A DNA stretch of 64,000 nt from an uncultured Eubacteriales bacterium. Its GTDB lineage: Bacteria; Bacillota; Clostridia; Oscillospirales; Acutalibacteraceae. The position numbers and the translations under genes are program-made. Below, in pieces: positions 38,484 to 46,532 of this stretch (position 1 is its first letter; each line of letters opens with the position of its first letter). The stretch lies in contig CAJUDG010000002.1 in NCBI GenBank assembly GCA_910584745.1, positions 255,332 to 319,331 on the forward strand. Reading direction: 5' to 3'. Below the pieces are notes generated by a model, which worked only from the letters and a program-made list of their open reading frames with translations, was not told where the DNA came from and made no database searches.

Positions 38484-38514
38484 TTGACCTTCACCTTACG
38501 TCATAGTTTATACT
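38484..38514 (+). promoter_or_regulatory. MerR-type promoter with 19-bp spacer
   Basis: TTGACC (38484-38489) and TATACT (38509-38514) are separated by 19 bp, the overlong spacing that MerR-family activators untwist. It lies 32 bp upstream of a MerR gene, so autoregulation is likely. Confidence 0.7.
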
Positions 38515-38545
38515 ATCCCCAGACCTTACAAAGGAGGCAGGGAAA

Positions 38546-39280
38546 ATGTGGACCGTACATGAGCTTTGCGAAATATCCGGGGTGACGGCGCGCGCGCTCC
38601 GGCATTATGACGCGGTGGGGCTTTTGAAGCCCACGGAGGTGTCTGCGGCGGGGTACAGGCTGTATGACGATGCGGCGCTGGAGCGCTTGCAGCAGATACT
38701 GCTGTTCCGGGAGCTGGAATTTTCCTTAAAGGAAATAAAGGCCATACTGGAGAGCCCGGGGTTTGACAGGAACCGGGCGCTGGAGCAGCAGATAACGCTT
38801 TTGGAGCTTAAGAAGGAGCATATTGAGAACCTGATACTCTTTGCGAAGGGAATAAAGCTGATTGGAGTGAACAGAAAGATGGATTTTACAGCGTTTGATA
38901 CCGGGAAGATAGACCAGTATGCCAGGGAGGCAAAGAAGCTCTATGAGAGCACCCCGGAGTATCAGGAGTTTCTGGAGAAGTCCAAGGACTGGACCCCGGA
39001 GCGGGACAGGGCCATGGAGGCGCAGATAATGGGGATATTCGCCCGGTTCGGGGAGATAAGGGACACGGACCCGGGGAGCCCGGAGGCGGTGGCGCTGGCA
39101 CGTGAGCTGCAAGGGTTTATTACGGAGAACTTCTATAACTGCTCGGACAAGGTGCTGATGGGGCTTGGGAAGATGTACTCCGGCGGCGGGGACTTTACCG
39201 AGAACATTGACAAGGCTGGGGGGCCGGGGACGGCGGAGTTTGCGGCGAGGGCCATTGCCGCTGCCACGGGCCTGGAGTAA
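38546..39280 (+). CDS. MerR family regulator with TipAS-like domain
   Basis: A 244-residue regulator. Residues about 1-70 are a MerR winged helix (TVHELCEISGVTARALRHYDAVGLLKP), then a coiled-coil dimer helix (residues 75-105). The 130-residue C-terminal domain resembles TipAS, the thiopeptide-binding, drug-sensing module (FLEKSKDWTPERDRAMEAQI..., FYNCSDKVLMGLGKMY). Such proteins sense antibiotics or other small molecules and activate 19-bp-spacer promoters; one lies just upstream. No transporter or resistance gene follows, so the target may be itself or a distant gene. Confidence 0.85.
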   Translation: MWTVHELCEISGVTARALRHYDAVGLLKPTEVSAAGYRLYDDAALERLQQILLFRELEFSLKEIKAILESPGFDRNRALEQQITLLELKKEHIENLILFAKGIKLIGVNRKMDFTAFDTGKIDQYAREAKKLYESTPEYQEFLEKSKDWTPERDRAMEAQIMGIFARFGEIRDTDPGSPEAVALARELQGFITENFYNCSDKVLMGLGKMYSGGGDFTENIDKAGGPGTAEFAARAIAAATGLE

Positions 39281-39290
39281 CGAAAAAGTT

Positions 39291-39340
39291 TCGTCCACCT
39301 TTTCAAAGGTGGTGGGGTTCTTAGGGGCGAAGCCCCTGAG
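39291..39340. repeat. Double-hairpin palindromic repeat element
   Basis: Two adjacent hairpins, CCACCTTT/AAAGGTGG (39295-39312) and AGGGGC/GCCCCT (39323-39337), follow the MerR stop. Similar 'TTTCGTCCACC...GGTGG' plus 'GGGGC...GCCCC' units recur as dispersed intergenic repeats in gut Clostridia, from memory of such genomes. Only one copy is in this window. Confidence 0.45.
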
Positions 39341-39371
39341 CCGCCGGAGGCCATAAAGTGATACCAAACAT

Positions 39372-39404
39372 AAAGGGATTGCGAAAGCAATCCCTTTAAC
39401 TTTT
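39372..39404. terminator. Bidirectional terminator
   Basis: AAAGGGATTGC pairs with GCAATCCCTTT around a GAAA loop, with T-rich flanks, between the convergent MerR gene and the glucuronate operon. Confidence 0.9.
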
Positions 39405-40254
39405 ACACCCCCGAGTAAGCCGCAAACCCGCCGTCGATGGGCAGGACCACGCCGGTTATGGCGCTGGCGGCCTTGTCGTCGCAGAGGAAGAACACCCCGC
39501 CCAGGAGCTCGCTGCTGTCCACAAAGCGGCCCATGGGCGTGCCGGCCAGTATCTTGCCCGAGCGGGCGGTGGGCGTGCCGTCCGGGCTAAAGAGCAGGGC
39601 CCGGTTCTGGTCGGAGACCAGGAACCCCGGGGCGATGGCGTTGCAGCGTATGCCCGTACCGGCGAAGTGCACCGCCAGCCACTGTGTAAAGTTGCTGACG
39701 GCGGCCTTGGCCCCGGAGTAAGCCGGTATCTTCGTCAGGGGCACGTAGGCGTTCATGGAGGAGATGTTCAGCACGCAGCCGTGTTTGCGCTCCGCCATGT
39801 CTTTGGCGAAGACCTGGGTGGGCAGCAGGGTGCCCTGGAAGTTGAGCCGGAACACGAAGTCCACGCCGTCGCTCTCCAGGTCAAAAAAGGTCTTCTGTCC
39901 GTCCTTGGCCTCGTGCTGGTACTCGTTGTCGGTGGTGGCCCGGGGGTTATTGCCCCCCGCGCCGTTTATGAGGATGTCGCAGGGGCCCAGGTCCGAAAGT
40001 ATGCGCCGGTGCGCGGTCTCAAGGCTCTCCTTGCTAAGCACATCGGCCTTGTAGGCAAGGCACGTCCAGCCCCCGGCATGGCACTCAATAGCCAGCTTTT
40101 CCACGGCCTCGAAGTTGATGTCAAGGGCCGCGACCTTGGCTCCGGCATGGGCGAAGGCCCGGGCCATGTCGCCGCAGAGCACGCCTCCCGCGCCGGTGAC
40201 AACCACCACCTTGCCGGTAAAGTCCACATTGTATGGCAGGTCCATATTTATCAC
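39403..40254 (-). CDS. SDR family D-mannonate (fructuronate) oxidoreductase
   Basis: A 283-residue short-chain dehydrogenase. The NAD-binding motif is VTGAGGVLCGDMA (about residues 18-30), DILINGAGG is the NAG-type motif, and the catalytic Tyr/Lys pair is Y-S-G-A-K in PAYSGAKAAVSNF. It is the last gene of the GH2-uxuA-uxaC unit, 3 bp after uxaC. This matches the SDR-type fructuronate reductase used by many Firmicutes in place of UxuB. In that setting it interconverts D-fructuronate and D-mannonate. The assignment rests on context. Confidence 0.8.
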   Translation of the reverse strand: MINMDLPYNVDFTGKVVVVTGAGGVLCGDMARAFAHAGAKVAALDINFEAVEKLAIECHAGGWTCLAYKADVLSKESLETAHRRILSDLGPCDILINGAGGNNPRATTDNEYQHEAKDGQKTFFDLESDGVDFVFRLNFQGTLLPTQVFAKDMAERKHGCVLNISSMNAYVPLTKIPAYSGAKAAVSNFTQWLAVHFAGTGIRCNAIAPGFLVSDQNRALLFSPDGTPTARSGKILAGTPMGRFVDSSELLGGVFFLCDDKAASAITGVVLPIDGGFAAYSGV

Positions 40255-40257
40255 TCC

Positions 40258-41652
40258 TTAAAAGCCAAAATAGTTTTTGGTGTTGTTGTAACTGAGGTCC
40301 GCGACCATCTTCTCAAGGCGCGGGCGGTCGTCGGGGTACTGGCCGCTCTCCACCCACTCGCCGATGAGTTCGCAGAGGACACGGCGGAAATACTCGTGGC
40401 GGGGGTAGCTCAAAAAGGAGCGGGAGTCGGTGAGCATACCCACGAACTGGCCCAGCACGCCGTTTGCGGCCAGCTCTGTCAGCTGGGCGCGCATACCCGG
40501 GCGGCTGTCGTTGAACCACCAGGCGCTGCCAAGCTGCAGCTTGCCCGGTACGCCGCCGCCCTGGAAGGTGCCCATTATCGACGCGATGGCGGCGTTGTCG
40601 TTGGGGTTCAGGGAGTAGAGGATGAGCTTCGGCAGGCCGGAGTTCTCCTCGATGGCATTGAGGAGCTGGCCCAGCTTCTCGCAGCCGGAGCGGCTGTTGA
40701 TGGCGTCGCCGCCCACGTCACGGCCCAGGGCTCTCAGCATGGGCTTGTTCACGTCCCGGAGGGCCCCGAAATGTATCTGCATGACGAGCCCCAGCTCCAC
40801 ATACTTTTTGGCGCACTCCAAAAGGAGCAGGGTGCGGTAGGCGTCGGCCTGGGCGGGGTCGATGGGTGCCCCGGCCAGGGCGGCCCCGAAGGCCGCGTTT
40901 GCGGCGGCAGGCTCCGGCGGGGCGTACATCATAGAGTCAAGGCCGTGGTCGGCGCAGAGGGCTCCGGCCTTGGCGAAGTCCTCTATGCGTTCGCTCAGGG
41001 CCGCCGCCACATCCTGGGCGGTCTGGAGTACCCTGCCCACCCGGGTACTAAGACGCTTTATGTACTCGCCAAAGCCCGGCTTCTCAAGGTTCACAGCATT
41101 GTCCGGCCGGAAGGCAGGCAGTACCTTTATGTCCATGTCCGGGTCCGCGGCTATCTTTTCGTGCCAGCAGAGCTCGTCGGCGGGGTCATCGGTGGTGCAG
41201 ACGGCCCGGACGTTGAACTGCCGCATGAGCCCCCGGGCCGAGGTCTTTTGCAGGGCCCTATTGGCCCGAGTGTAGATGCTGTCGGCAGTGTCGGGGGTCA
41301 GGGGCTCGTAGATGCCGAAGGCCCGCTGTAGCTCAAGATGGCTCCAGCTGTATACCGGGCTCCCGATAAGCTGGGGCATGACGTTCGCAAAGGCCCGGAA
41401 CTTCTCCCGGTCCGGGGCGTCTCCGGTGACCAGGTCCTCGGTGCAGCCCGCCGCCCGCATGAGCCGCCATTTGTAGTGGTCGCCGCCCAGCCACACCTCG
41501 GTGATGGAGCGGAACTCTTTATCCTCGGCTATCTCCCTTGGGGAGAGATGGCAGTGGTAGTCTATAATGGGCATGTTTTTCGCCGTGCCGTGAAAGAGCT
41601 CCCGGGCGGTGTTGGTGGTCAGAAGAAAGTCCTTATCCATGAATTTTGCCAT
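40258..41652 (-). CDS. uxaC: Glucuronate isomerase
   Basis: A 464-residue uronate isomerase, normal length. Family features: IDYHCHLSP near residue 30 (metal-binding His-x-His), FRAFANVMPQLIGSPVYSWSHLEL, VCTTDDPADEL, and SLNPNDNAAIASIMGTF with GKLQLGSAWWFNDSRPGM toward the end. It converts D-glucuronate to D-fructuronate (or galacturonate to tagaturonate). It lies between uxuA and the SDR gene, closely packed, confirming a hexuronate pathway. Confidence 0.95.
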   Translation of the reverse strand: MAKFMDKDFLLTTNTARELFHGTAKNMPIIDYHCHLSPREIAEDKEFRSITEVWLGGDHYKWRLMRAAGCTEDLVTGDAPDREKFRAFANVMPQLIGSPVYSWSHLELQRAFGIYEPLTPDTADSIYTRANRALQKTSARGLMRQFNVRAVCTTDDPADELCWHEKIAADPDMDIKVLPAFRPDNAVNLEKPGFGEYIKRLSTRVGRVLQTAQDVAAALSERIEDFAKAGALCADHGLDSMMYAPPEPAAANAAFGAALAGAPIDPAQADAYRTLLLLECAKKYVELGLVMQIHFGALRDVNKPMLRALGRDVGGDAINSRSGCEKLGQLLNAIEENSGLPKLILYSLNPNDNAAIASIMGTFQGGGVPGKLQLGSAWWFNDSRPGMRAQLTELAANGVLGQFVGMLTDSRSFLSYPRHEYFRRVLCELIGEWVESGQYPDDRPRLEKMVADLSYNNTKNYFGF

Positions 41653-41655
41653 TGC

Positions 41656-42705
41656 TTATTCCTCCAGTCTGCCGCCGTTGGCCTCTATGAGGCCGTTGAT
41701 GTACGCCGTGCCCAGGGCCCGGTCGTATAGGCCGTAGCCGGGCTTGCCGCCCTCGTTCCAGATATCCCTGCCGTGGTCGGGCCGGAACCAGCCGTCAAAG
41801 CCTGTCTCTATGAGGGCCTTGACTATGGCGTTCATGTCAAGTGAACCGGCCTCAGAGCGGTGGCCGCACTCCTCGAAGCTGCCATCCTCTAATATTTTCA
41901 CGTTACGAAGGTGCATGAAGCCGATGCGGCCCATGGCGGAATACTTGCGGGTCAGGGCCGGGATGTCGTTCTCCTTGGAGCAGCCCAGGGAGCCGGTGCA
42001 AAGGCACAGGCTGTTCGATGGGCTGTCCACTATGGAGAGGTAGCGGTCCAGGTTCTCCTCGCAGGTTATGACCCTCGGCAGGCCGAAGATGGGGTATGGC
42101 GGGTCGTCGGGGTGCAGAGCCATGATAACGCCGCAGGCCTCGGCCACGGGTATCACCCGCTTTAGGAAGTAGGCGATGTTCTCCCAAAGCCCGTCCTCGC
42201 CCAGCTCGCCGTAGGCCTTTATAAGCTCCCGCACCTCGTTCTGGGTGTAGCTGGAGTCCCAGCCGGGCAGGTGGATATCCTCCTTAAGGGGGTCCAGGTC
42301 CCGGAGCTGGTCCCAGTACATCACAAGGCTCTTGGAGCCGTCGGGGGCCATTTTATCAAGCTGGGTGCGGGTCCAGTCGAACACCGGCATGAAGTTGTAG
42401 GTGACGCACTTCACGCCTATCCGGGCGCAGCGGCGGATATTCTCGCAGTAGTTCTCAATATGCCGGTCACGCTGGGGGCCGCCCAGCTTTATGTCCTCGG
42501 TGACGGGTATGGACTCCACTATGTCGAAAACCAAACCGTTATCCTGGCAGAGCGCTGCCATGCGCTCCAGCTTCTCCAGGGGCCAGACCTCTCCGGGGGG
42601 CACGTCGTACACGGCGGAGACTATGGAGCGCATACCGGGTATCTGGCGGATATTCTCCAAAGTCACCGGGTCGCTCTCGCCGTACCAGCGGAAACTGCTT
42701 TTCAT
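41656..42705 (-). CDS. uxuA: Mannonate dehydratase
   Basis: A 349-residue TIM-barrel enzyme that dehydrates D-mannonate to 2-keto-3-deoxygluconate. Typical UxuA motifs are SFRWYGESDPVTLENIRQIPG at the start, CVTYNFMPVFDWTRT, ALHPDDPP (metal-binding His), CLCTGSLG, MHLRNVK and FRPDHGRD. It overlaps the GH2 gene by 4 bp and ends 3 bp before uxaC, so the four genes are one tightly coupled operon for glucuronides. Confidence 0.95.
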   Translation of the reverse strand: MKSSFRWYGESDPVTLENIRQIPGMRSIVSAVYDVPPGEVWPLEKLERMAALCQDNGLVFDIVESIPVTEDIKLGGPQRDRHIENYCENIRRCARIGVKCVTYNFMPVFDWTRTQLDKMAPDGSKSLVMYWDQLRDLDPLKEDIHLPGWDSSYTQNEVRELIKAYGELGEDGLWENIAYFLKRVIPVAEACGVIMALHPDDPPYPIFGLPRVITCEENLDRYLSIVDSPSNSLCLCTGSLGCSKENDIPALTRKYSAMGRIGFMHLRNVKILEDGSFEECGHRSEAGSLDMNAIVKALIETGFDGWFRPDHGRDIWNEGGKPGYGLYDRALGTAYINGLIEANGGRLEE

Positions 42706-44744
42706 TGGTCCTCACTCCCTTCGGGCTTGCCGCCCATTGCTGTCAGGTCGGGCATCTTAAACCAGTTGGGCGCGCCCTTGCGGGGGTCCTCGTCTGGCTC
42801 GGGCACGGTGTAGACCTCTGGCTCCCGGTCCACCTTTTCAAGGACTATGGCGTCCCTTACTGTACCGGCTGAGACCGCGACGGTGTTCATGCCGTCCTTT
42901 AGGGCCACCTCAAAGACGAATACCTTACAGGCGCTCTGCTCGGCATATAAACTGCCGTTAAGGTAGAGGGACACTGTGGGCTGATTGGAGTATACTCGTA
43001 TCTCCGTGGTCTCCCCGGCCCGCTGGGCATAGCGCCGCCCGCAGATATGGACCATGGGCTTATCCGTCCAGTAGGCCTGATAGATGTAGAAGCTGTCCTT
43101 GCGCAGCTTGCGGTCCATGGTCACAAGGCCCTTATTGTTGCGCCCCTTTACGCCGCCCTCGTTCCTGAAGGAGCAGCCGAAGTCAAACATGTTCCACACA
43201 TGTGACGACCACATCCAGGGCCGCTCAGAGAGGACCTTCGCCAGGTGCTCGTGGTACAGCGCCTGGTAATCCTCGCTATAGTCCCGGCAGGCGGGCTCAG
43301 GGCCGTGGTAGGTTATGATCCCCTCGCAGCCGTACTCTGAGAGCCCCAGACAGCGGTGGGGGTACCTTTTGTGGTAGTCGTCCAGCCAGGGGCCGTTGTC
43401 CTCCATTTTGCCGCCGTACCAGCCGAAGTAGAGGTTATAGCTCTCCACATCCGCGATATCGTGGATAGGCGCTTCCCCGGGGGTCATGCTCACGTGGGCG
43501 ATGGTGGTAAGGCGGGTGTTGTCAAGCTGGTGGGCAAGGGCGTTGAGCTCCCTGTGATTTTCCACCAGCTGCTCTGAAATGCCTCCGATGAGTATCTCGT
43601 TGGAGAGACCCCAGAAGCAGATAGAGGGGTGGTTGAAGTTCTGCACGATGAGCTCGGTAAGCTGTGACTTGCAGTTTTCGTGGGCCTCGGGGCTGGGGTC
43701 GAAGACGCTTATAAAGGGTATCTCCGCCCAGACCACAAAGCCCAGCTCGTCGCAGGCGTCGTAGAAATCCTGGGAGTGCTGATAGTGGGCAAGGCGTATG
43801 GTGTTGGCCCCCATCTCCTTGATTATCTTAGCGTCCTCCCAGTGCTCCTCTTTTGTCAGCGCGTTGCCCTTATAAAGCCGGTCCTGGTGGCGGCAAACGC
43901 CCCTAAGGGGCAGGGGTTTGCCGTTTAAGATGAAGCCCTTTTGGGGGTCCACGGAGAAGCAGCGCACGCCGGAGCGCACCGTGACCTCGTCCACCACCTC
44001 GTTGCGCCGGACTATCCGGGCGGTGACGGTGTATAGGTATGGGTCGTCCGGGCTCCAGAGATGCGCGCAGGGGACGGAAAGCTTCACGTCCGGGCTCTCG
44101 GAGGGACGGACGGCCCCGGCGGCCTCGCTGCCATCCTTGTCGTATATGCTGTAACTTACGGTGTATTCGGGGCCGGGGGCGGTGATGAAGCTGCGCAGCT
44201 CGAACTCGCCGCTGCCGTCCGGCTGGGGTATGGCCGACACGTCGAAGCCCTCTCCCCCGGCAAAGTCCATGTCGAAGCGGGTGGCGGGGACGGACACGAT
44301 ATCCACGCCCCGATAGAGCCCGCCGTAGAAGGTGAAGTCCGCGGCCTGGGGGTAGATGCCCGTGCGCTCCTTATTTGAGCAGAGTATGCACAGAAGGTTC
44401 GGGCCCTCCTCCTTGCAGAGCTCCGTCACGTCGGCCCGGAACAGGGAGTAGCCGCCCTTATGCTCACATGCCTTTTTTCCGTTGACCCAGACTTCCGCTT
44501 CCTGCCCGGCGGCGTGGACCTGCACGTAGACCCGGCCCCCGGGAAGGGGCTGCTTTGGGGTATCGAACTCCCTTACATACCAGTAGCTACCCCTGTCATA
44601 GCCACCGCTGCCGTCGTGCCCGTCCACGGCGTTCCAGGTATGGGGCAGGTCCACCGTCTGCCAGCCTTCGGGCAGGCTCTGGGGCATTGGCACTTCTTCT
44701 TGCAGGAAGCGCCAGCCCTTGTTGATATTTATGACCTTGCGCAT
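42702..44744 (-). CDS. GH2 glycoside hydrolase, probable beta-glucuronidase
   Basis: A 680-residue family 2 glycosidase. An N-terminal sugar-binding domain (WQTVDLPHTWNAVDG) and an immunoglobulin-like domain precede the barrel. The acid/base Glu is in GLSNEILIGG and the nucleophile Glu in LGLSEYGCEG. A KGRNNKGLVTMDRK segment provides the N-x-K pattern associated with uronic-acid recognition, though related beta-galactosidases can look similar here. The operon with uxuA, uxaC and the mannonate oxidoreductase makes beta-glucuronidase the best call. The ATG at 44744 follows AAGGAGG; a longer ORF start was rejected. No signal peptide, so it is cytoplasmic. Confidence 0.8.
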   Translation of the reverse strand: MRKVININKGWRFLQEEVPMPQSLPEGWQTVDLPHTWNAVDGHDGSGGYDRGSYWYVREFDTPKQPLPGGRVYVQVHAAGQEAEVWVNGKKACEHKGGYSLFRADVTELCKEEGPNLLCILCSNKERTGIYPQAADFTFYGGLYRGVDIVSVPATRFDMDFAGGEGFDVSAIPQPDGSGEFELRSFITAPGPEYTVSYSIYDKDGSEAAGAVRPSESPDVKLSVPCAHLWSPDDPYLYTVTARIVRRNEVVDEVTVRSGVRCFSVDPQKGFILNGKPLPLRGVCRHQDRLYKGNALTKEEHWEDAKIIKEMGANTIRLAHYQHSQDFYDACDELGFVVWAEIPFISVFDPSPEAHENCKSQLTELIVQNFNHPSICFWGLSNEILIGGISEQLVENHRELNALAHQLDNTRLTTIAHVSMTPGEAPIHDIADVESYNLYFGWYGGKMEDNGPWLDDYHKRYPHRCLGLSEYGCEGIITYHGPEPACRDYSEDYQALYHEHLAKVLSERPWMWSSHVWNMFDFGCSFRNEGGVKGRNNKGLVTMDRKLRKDSFYIYQAYWTDKPMVHICGRRYAQRAGETTEIRVYSNQPTVSLYLNGSLYAEQSACKVFVFEVALKDGMNTVAVSAGTVRDAIVLEKVDREPEVYTVPEPDEDPRKGAPNWFKMPDLTAMGGKPEGSEDQ

Positions 44745-44781
44745 AGTTTCCTCCTTTTTACCGCATTTGGCTTTTGTAGGT

Positions 44782-44810
44782 ATTATACAATAAAACTTTG
44801 GGGATGGCAA
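44782..44810 (-). promoter_or_regulatory. Promoter of the glucuronide operon
   Basis: Minus strand: TTGCCA (44805-44810), a 17-bp spacer and TATAAT (44782-44787). Confidence 0.75.
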
Positions 44811-44827
44811 GGAATTATTTGAGATAA

Positions 44828-44859
44828 AGCAAAAGGACCCCGGCAAAAGCCAGGGATCC
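44828..44859 (-). terminator. Terminator of the rpsF-ssb-rpsR operon
   Basis: On the minus strand GGATCCC-T-GGC pairs with GCC-G-GGGTCC around TTTT and is followed by TTTTGC. Confidence 0.8.
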
Positions 44860-44873
44860 CTCTCGGTTCAAAA

Positions 44874-45122
44874 TCAGTCGCTGGTATAGGGCAGCAGCGC
44901 CAAATGCCTTGCGCGCTTGATGGCCACGGTCAGCTCCCTCTGGTGGCGGGCACAGGTGCCGGTCACGCGGCGGGGGAGGATCTTGCCGCGCTCGGAAATG
45001 AAGCGGCGCAGCTTGGCCACGTCCTTATAATCGATGAACTCCGCCCGGTCCACGCAGAAGGTGCATACCTTCTTGCGGCCCTTGCGTCCGCGGCGGATAT
45101 CCCTTTCGGGTCTCTCTGGCAT
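44874..45122 (-). CDS. rpsR: 30S ribosomal protein S18
   Basis: An 82-residue S18 with the hallmark segment IDYKDVAKLRRFISERGKIL and RRVTGTCARHQRELT; C-terminal KRARHLALLPY is standard. It is the last gene of the rpsF-ssb-rpsR operon and binds S6 in the small subunit. A GGAGGTTTATCC site precedes the ATG. Confidence 0.97.
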   Translation of the reverse strand: MPERPERDIRRGRKGRKKVCTFCVDRAEFIDYKDVAKLRRFISERGKILPRRVTGTCARHQRELTVAIKRARHLALLPYTSD

Positions 45123-45169
45123 AGGATAAACCTCCTTCTCTAGAAATATGGAGCGCCCAACTAGATTCC

Positions 45170-45646
45170 TTAGAAGGGCAGGTCCTCGTCTACGAACAGA
45201 TCTTCAAACTTGTCGCTGTCCCCGCTGGAGAACGCCGGGGCCGGCTCCTTGGGGGCGGGTTCCGCCGGGGGAGCGAAGCTGCCCCCATAGCTGCCGCCAT
45301 AGGAATCGTCGCCGCCGGATTCCCGCTTAGAGCCGCAGAAGTTCACGTTGTCGGCCACGATCTCCACGGCCGTGCGCTTATTGCCCTGCTTGTCCTCATA
45401 GCTGCGGGTCTGTATCCTGCCGTTGACAGCGATCATCTGGCCCTTCTGGAAATACTTGCAGACGAACTCCGCGGTGCCCCTCCAGGCCACCACGTCGATA
45501 AAGTCCGTCTGGCGCTCGCCCCCGTCCCGGGAGCTGTAGGAGCGGTCCACGGCCACGCGGAAGCTGGTCACCGACACCCCCGAGGGGGTGGTCCTCAGCT
45601 CCGGCGCCGCCACCAGCCTGCCCATTATCACGGCTATATTCAGCAT
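45170..45646 (-). CDS. ssb: Single-stranded DNA-binding protein
   Basis: A 158-residue SSB. The OB-fold (residues about 1-105) opens with MLNIAVIMGRLVAAPELRTT and includes FIDVVAWRGTAEFV and YEDKQGNKRTAVEIVADNV. A Gly/Pro-rich linker leads to the acidic tip DEDLPF, the conserved docking peptide for SSB partners. It lies between rpsF and rpsR, the standard Firmicutes arrangement. Confidence 0.96.
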   Translation of the reverse strand: MLNIAVIMGRLVAAPELRTTPSGVSVTSFRVAVDRSYSSRDGGERQTDFIDVVAWRGTAEFVCKYFQKGQMIAVNGRIQTRSYEDKQGNKRTAVEIVADNVNFCGSKRESGGDDSYGGSYGGSFAPPAEPAPKEPAPAFSSGDSDKFEDLFVDEDLPF

Positions 45647-45686
45647 ACTGCGCCGACTCCTTCCAAAGTAAATTTCCCGATAAAGC

Positions 45687-46082
45687 TTACTCCGCGGTCT
45701 CCTCTACCGCCTCTGCGGCGATAGCCTCCACGTCGATGCCGGCCTCCTCCGCCTTAGGAGCCCTCTGCTGGGGCTTCACAAGGTGGCGGGGGTCGCGCTT
45801 GACGATGAGGGTGCGCATGATGCCGTCGGTGATCTGATAGCGGCGGTCAAGCTCTGCGGTAAACTCCGGGCCGCTCTCAAAGCTTATAAGCGTGTAGTAG
45901 CCCTCGGTCTGCTTCTCGATGGGATAGGCGAAGCGGCGCTTGCCCCAGTCGTCCACGTTCTGCACGGTGCCGTGCTCAGCGATAAGGTTCTTGAACCTCT
46001 CCACCAGGGCGGCGCTGCCCTCCTCGCCCAGCTTCGCGGACGTGACGATGACGGTCTCGTAGAGATTTTTGCCTTCTGCCAT
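45687..46082 (-). CDS. rpsF: 30S ribosomal protein S6
   Basis: A 131-residue S6 with YETVIVTSAKLGEEG at the start, DDWGKRRFAYPIEKQTEGYYTLISFES in the middle and LIVKRDP near the end. The C-terminal 25 residues are an Ala/Glu-rich extension. It is first in the rpsF-ssb-rpsR operon. AAAAGGAGGTGC precedes the ATG, and a structured leader of about 88 nt lies upstream. Confidence 0.96.
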   Translation of the reverse strand: MAEGKNLYETVIVTSAKLGEEGSAALVERFKNLIAEHGTVQNVDDWGKRRFAYPIEKQTEGYYTLISFESGPEFTAELDRRYQITDGIMRTLIVKRDPRHLVKPQQRAPKAEEAGIDVEAIAAEAVEETAE

Positions 46083-46204
46083 TTGTATTGCACCTCCTTT
46101 TGGCCTTATGGCCCCGGGCCTTCATAAATTTGCCCGGAGCAAGGAAGTTTGAAACCTTGTCTCAAACAACCTATATATTATAGCATAAATCGGTGGATTG
46201 TCAA
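46083..46204 (-). promoter_or_regulatory. rpsF promoter and structured leader
   Basis: Minus strand: TTGACA (46199-46204), a 16-bp spacer and TATAAT (46177-46182). The leader contains two hairpins, GTTTGA...TCAAAC and GCTCCGGGC...GCCCGGGGC. S6-S18 autoregulatory leaders are known in this position. I cannot confirm the specific protein-binding bulge. Confidence 0.6.
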
Positions 46205-46258
46205 GGGGGCGGGGGAGCTTATTCCGCCAGGTTTTTACTGAAATCATGTCATAAATAC

Positions 46259-46287
46259 TGGAAAATTGCAGAACAGTCTGATATAAT
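46259..46287 (+). promoter_or_regulatory. Extended -10 promoter of an orphan small RNA
   Basis: TGGAAA (46259-46264), a 17-bp spacer and TATAAT (46282-46287) preceded by TGA, giving an extended -10. Confidence 0.55.
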
Positions 46288-46293
46288 GGCATT

Positions 46294-46376
46294 GCTTACC
46301 CCCTACACCCTGTAAGTCTGGGGTAAGCGCGCCAAAAGTAGGACCGGGGAAGTCGACTCTTCCCCGGTCCGCTTTT
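46294..46376 (+). ncRNA. Orphan two-hairpin small RNA candidate
   Basis: An RNA of about 83 nt predicted from the promoter at 46259-46287. It opens exactly with the 9-bp hairpin GCTTACCCC / GGGGTAAGC (46294-46328). It closes with a 12-bp terminator stem GGACCGGGGAAG / CTTCCCCGGTCC (46341-46370) followed by GCTTTTC. No ORF with a ribosome binding site is present. It resembles no RNA family I recognise. Confidence 0.45.
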
Positions 46377-46407
46377 CGATAAGCGCAATACGGCCCTTGT
46401 TGTGACC
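46335..46407 (-). ncRNA. Convergent antisense small RNA candidate
   Basis: A minus-strand RNA of about 73 nt from the promoter at 46414-46442, ending at the same 12-bp stem, followed on this strand by TACTTTTGG. It overlaps the 3' half of the plus-strand RNA. The stem could also simply terminate transcripts of the yjbR-like gene at 46533. Confidence 0.4.
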
Positions 46408-46413
46408 GAGCTT

Positions 46414-46442
46414 ATTATACTACTTTGGCCCGAAAAATGCAA
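46414..46442 (-). promoter_or_regulatory. Promoter of the convergent minus-strand RNA
   Basis: Minus strand: TTGCAT (46437-46442), a 17-bp spacer and TATAAT (46414-46419). Confidence 0.6.
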
Positions 46443-46532
46443 CTGTTTTTTGCCGCGCGCAAAAGCAATTTATTATTCCGCAAACACCCCTATCTTTTTC
46501 CACAAAACCATGGTAAAATAGATAAAGCCCCT

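Noticed and set aside
39667..41331. 554-codon plus-strand ORF opposite uxaC and the SDR gene
   Set aside because: Antisense shadow of two well-identified enzymes; its composition (Val/Gly/His-rich) is typical of reading GC-rich codons backwards.
46294..46376. preQ1 or other small riboswitch
   Set aside because: The first hairpin lacks the conserved preQ1 loop and tail, and no gene follows on the same strand.
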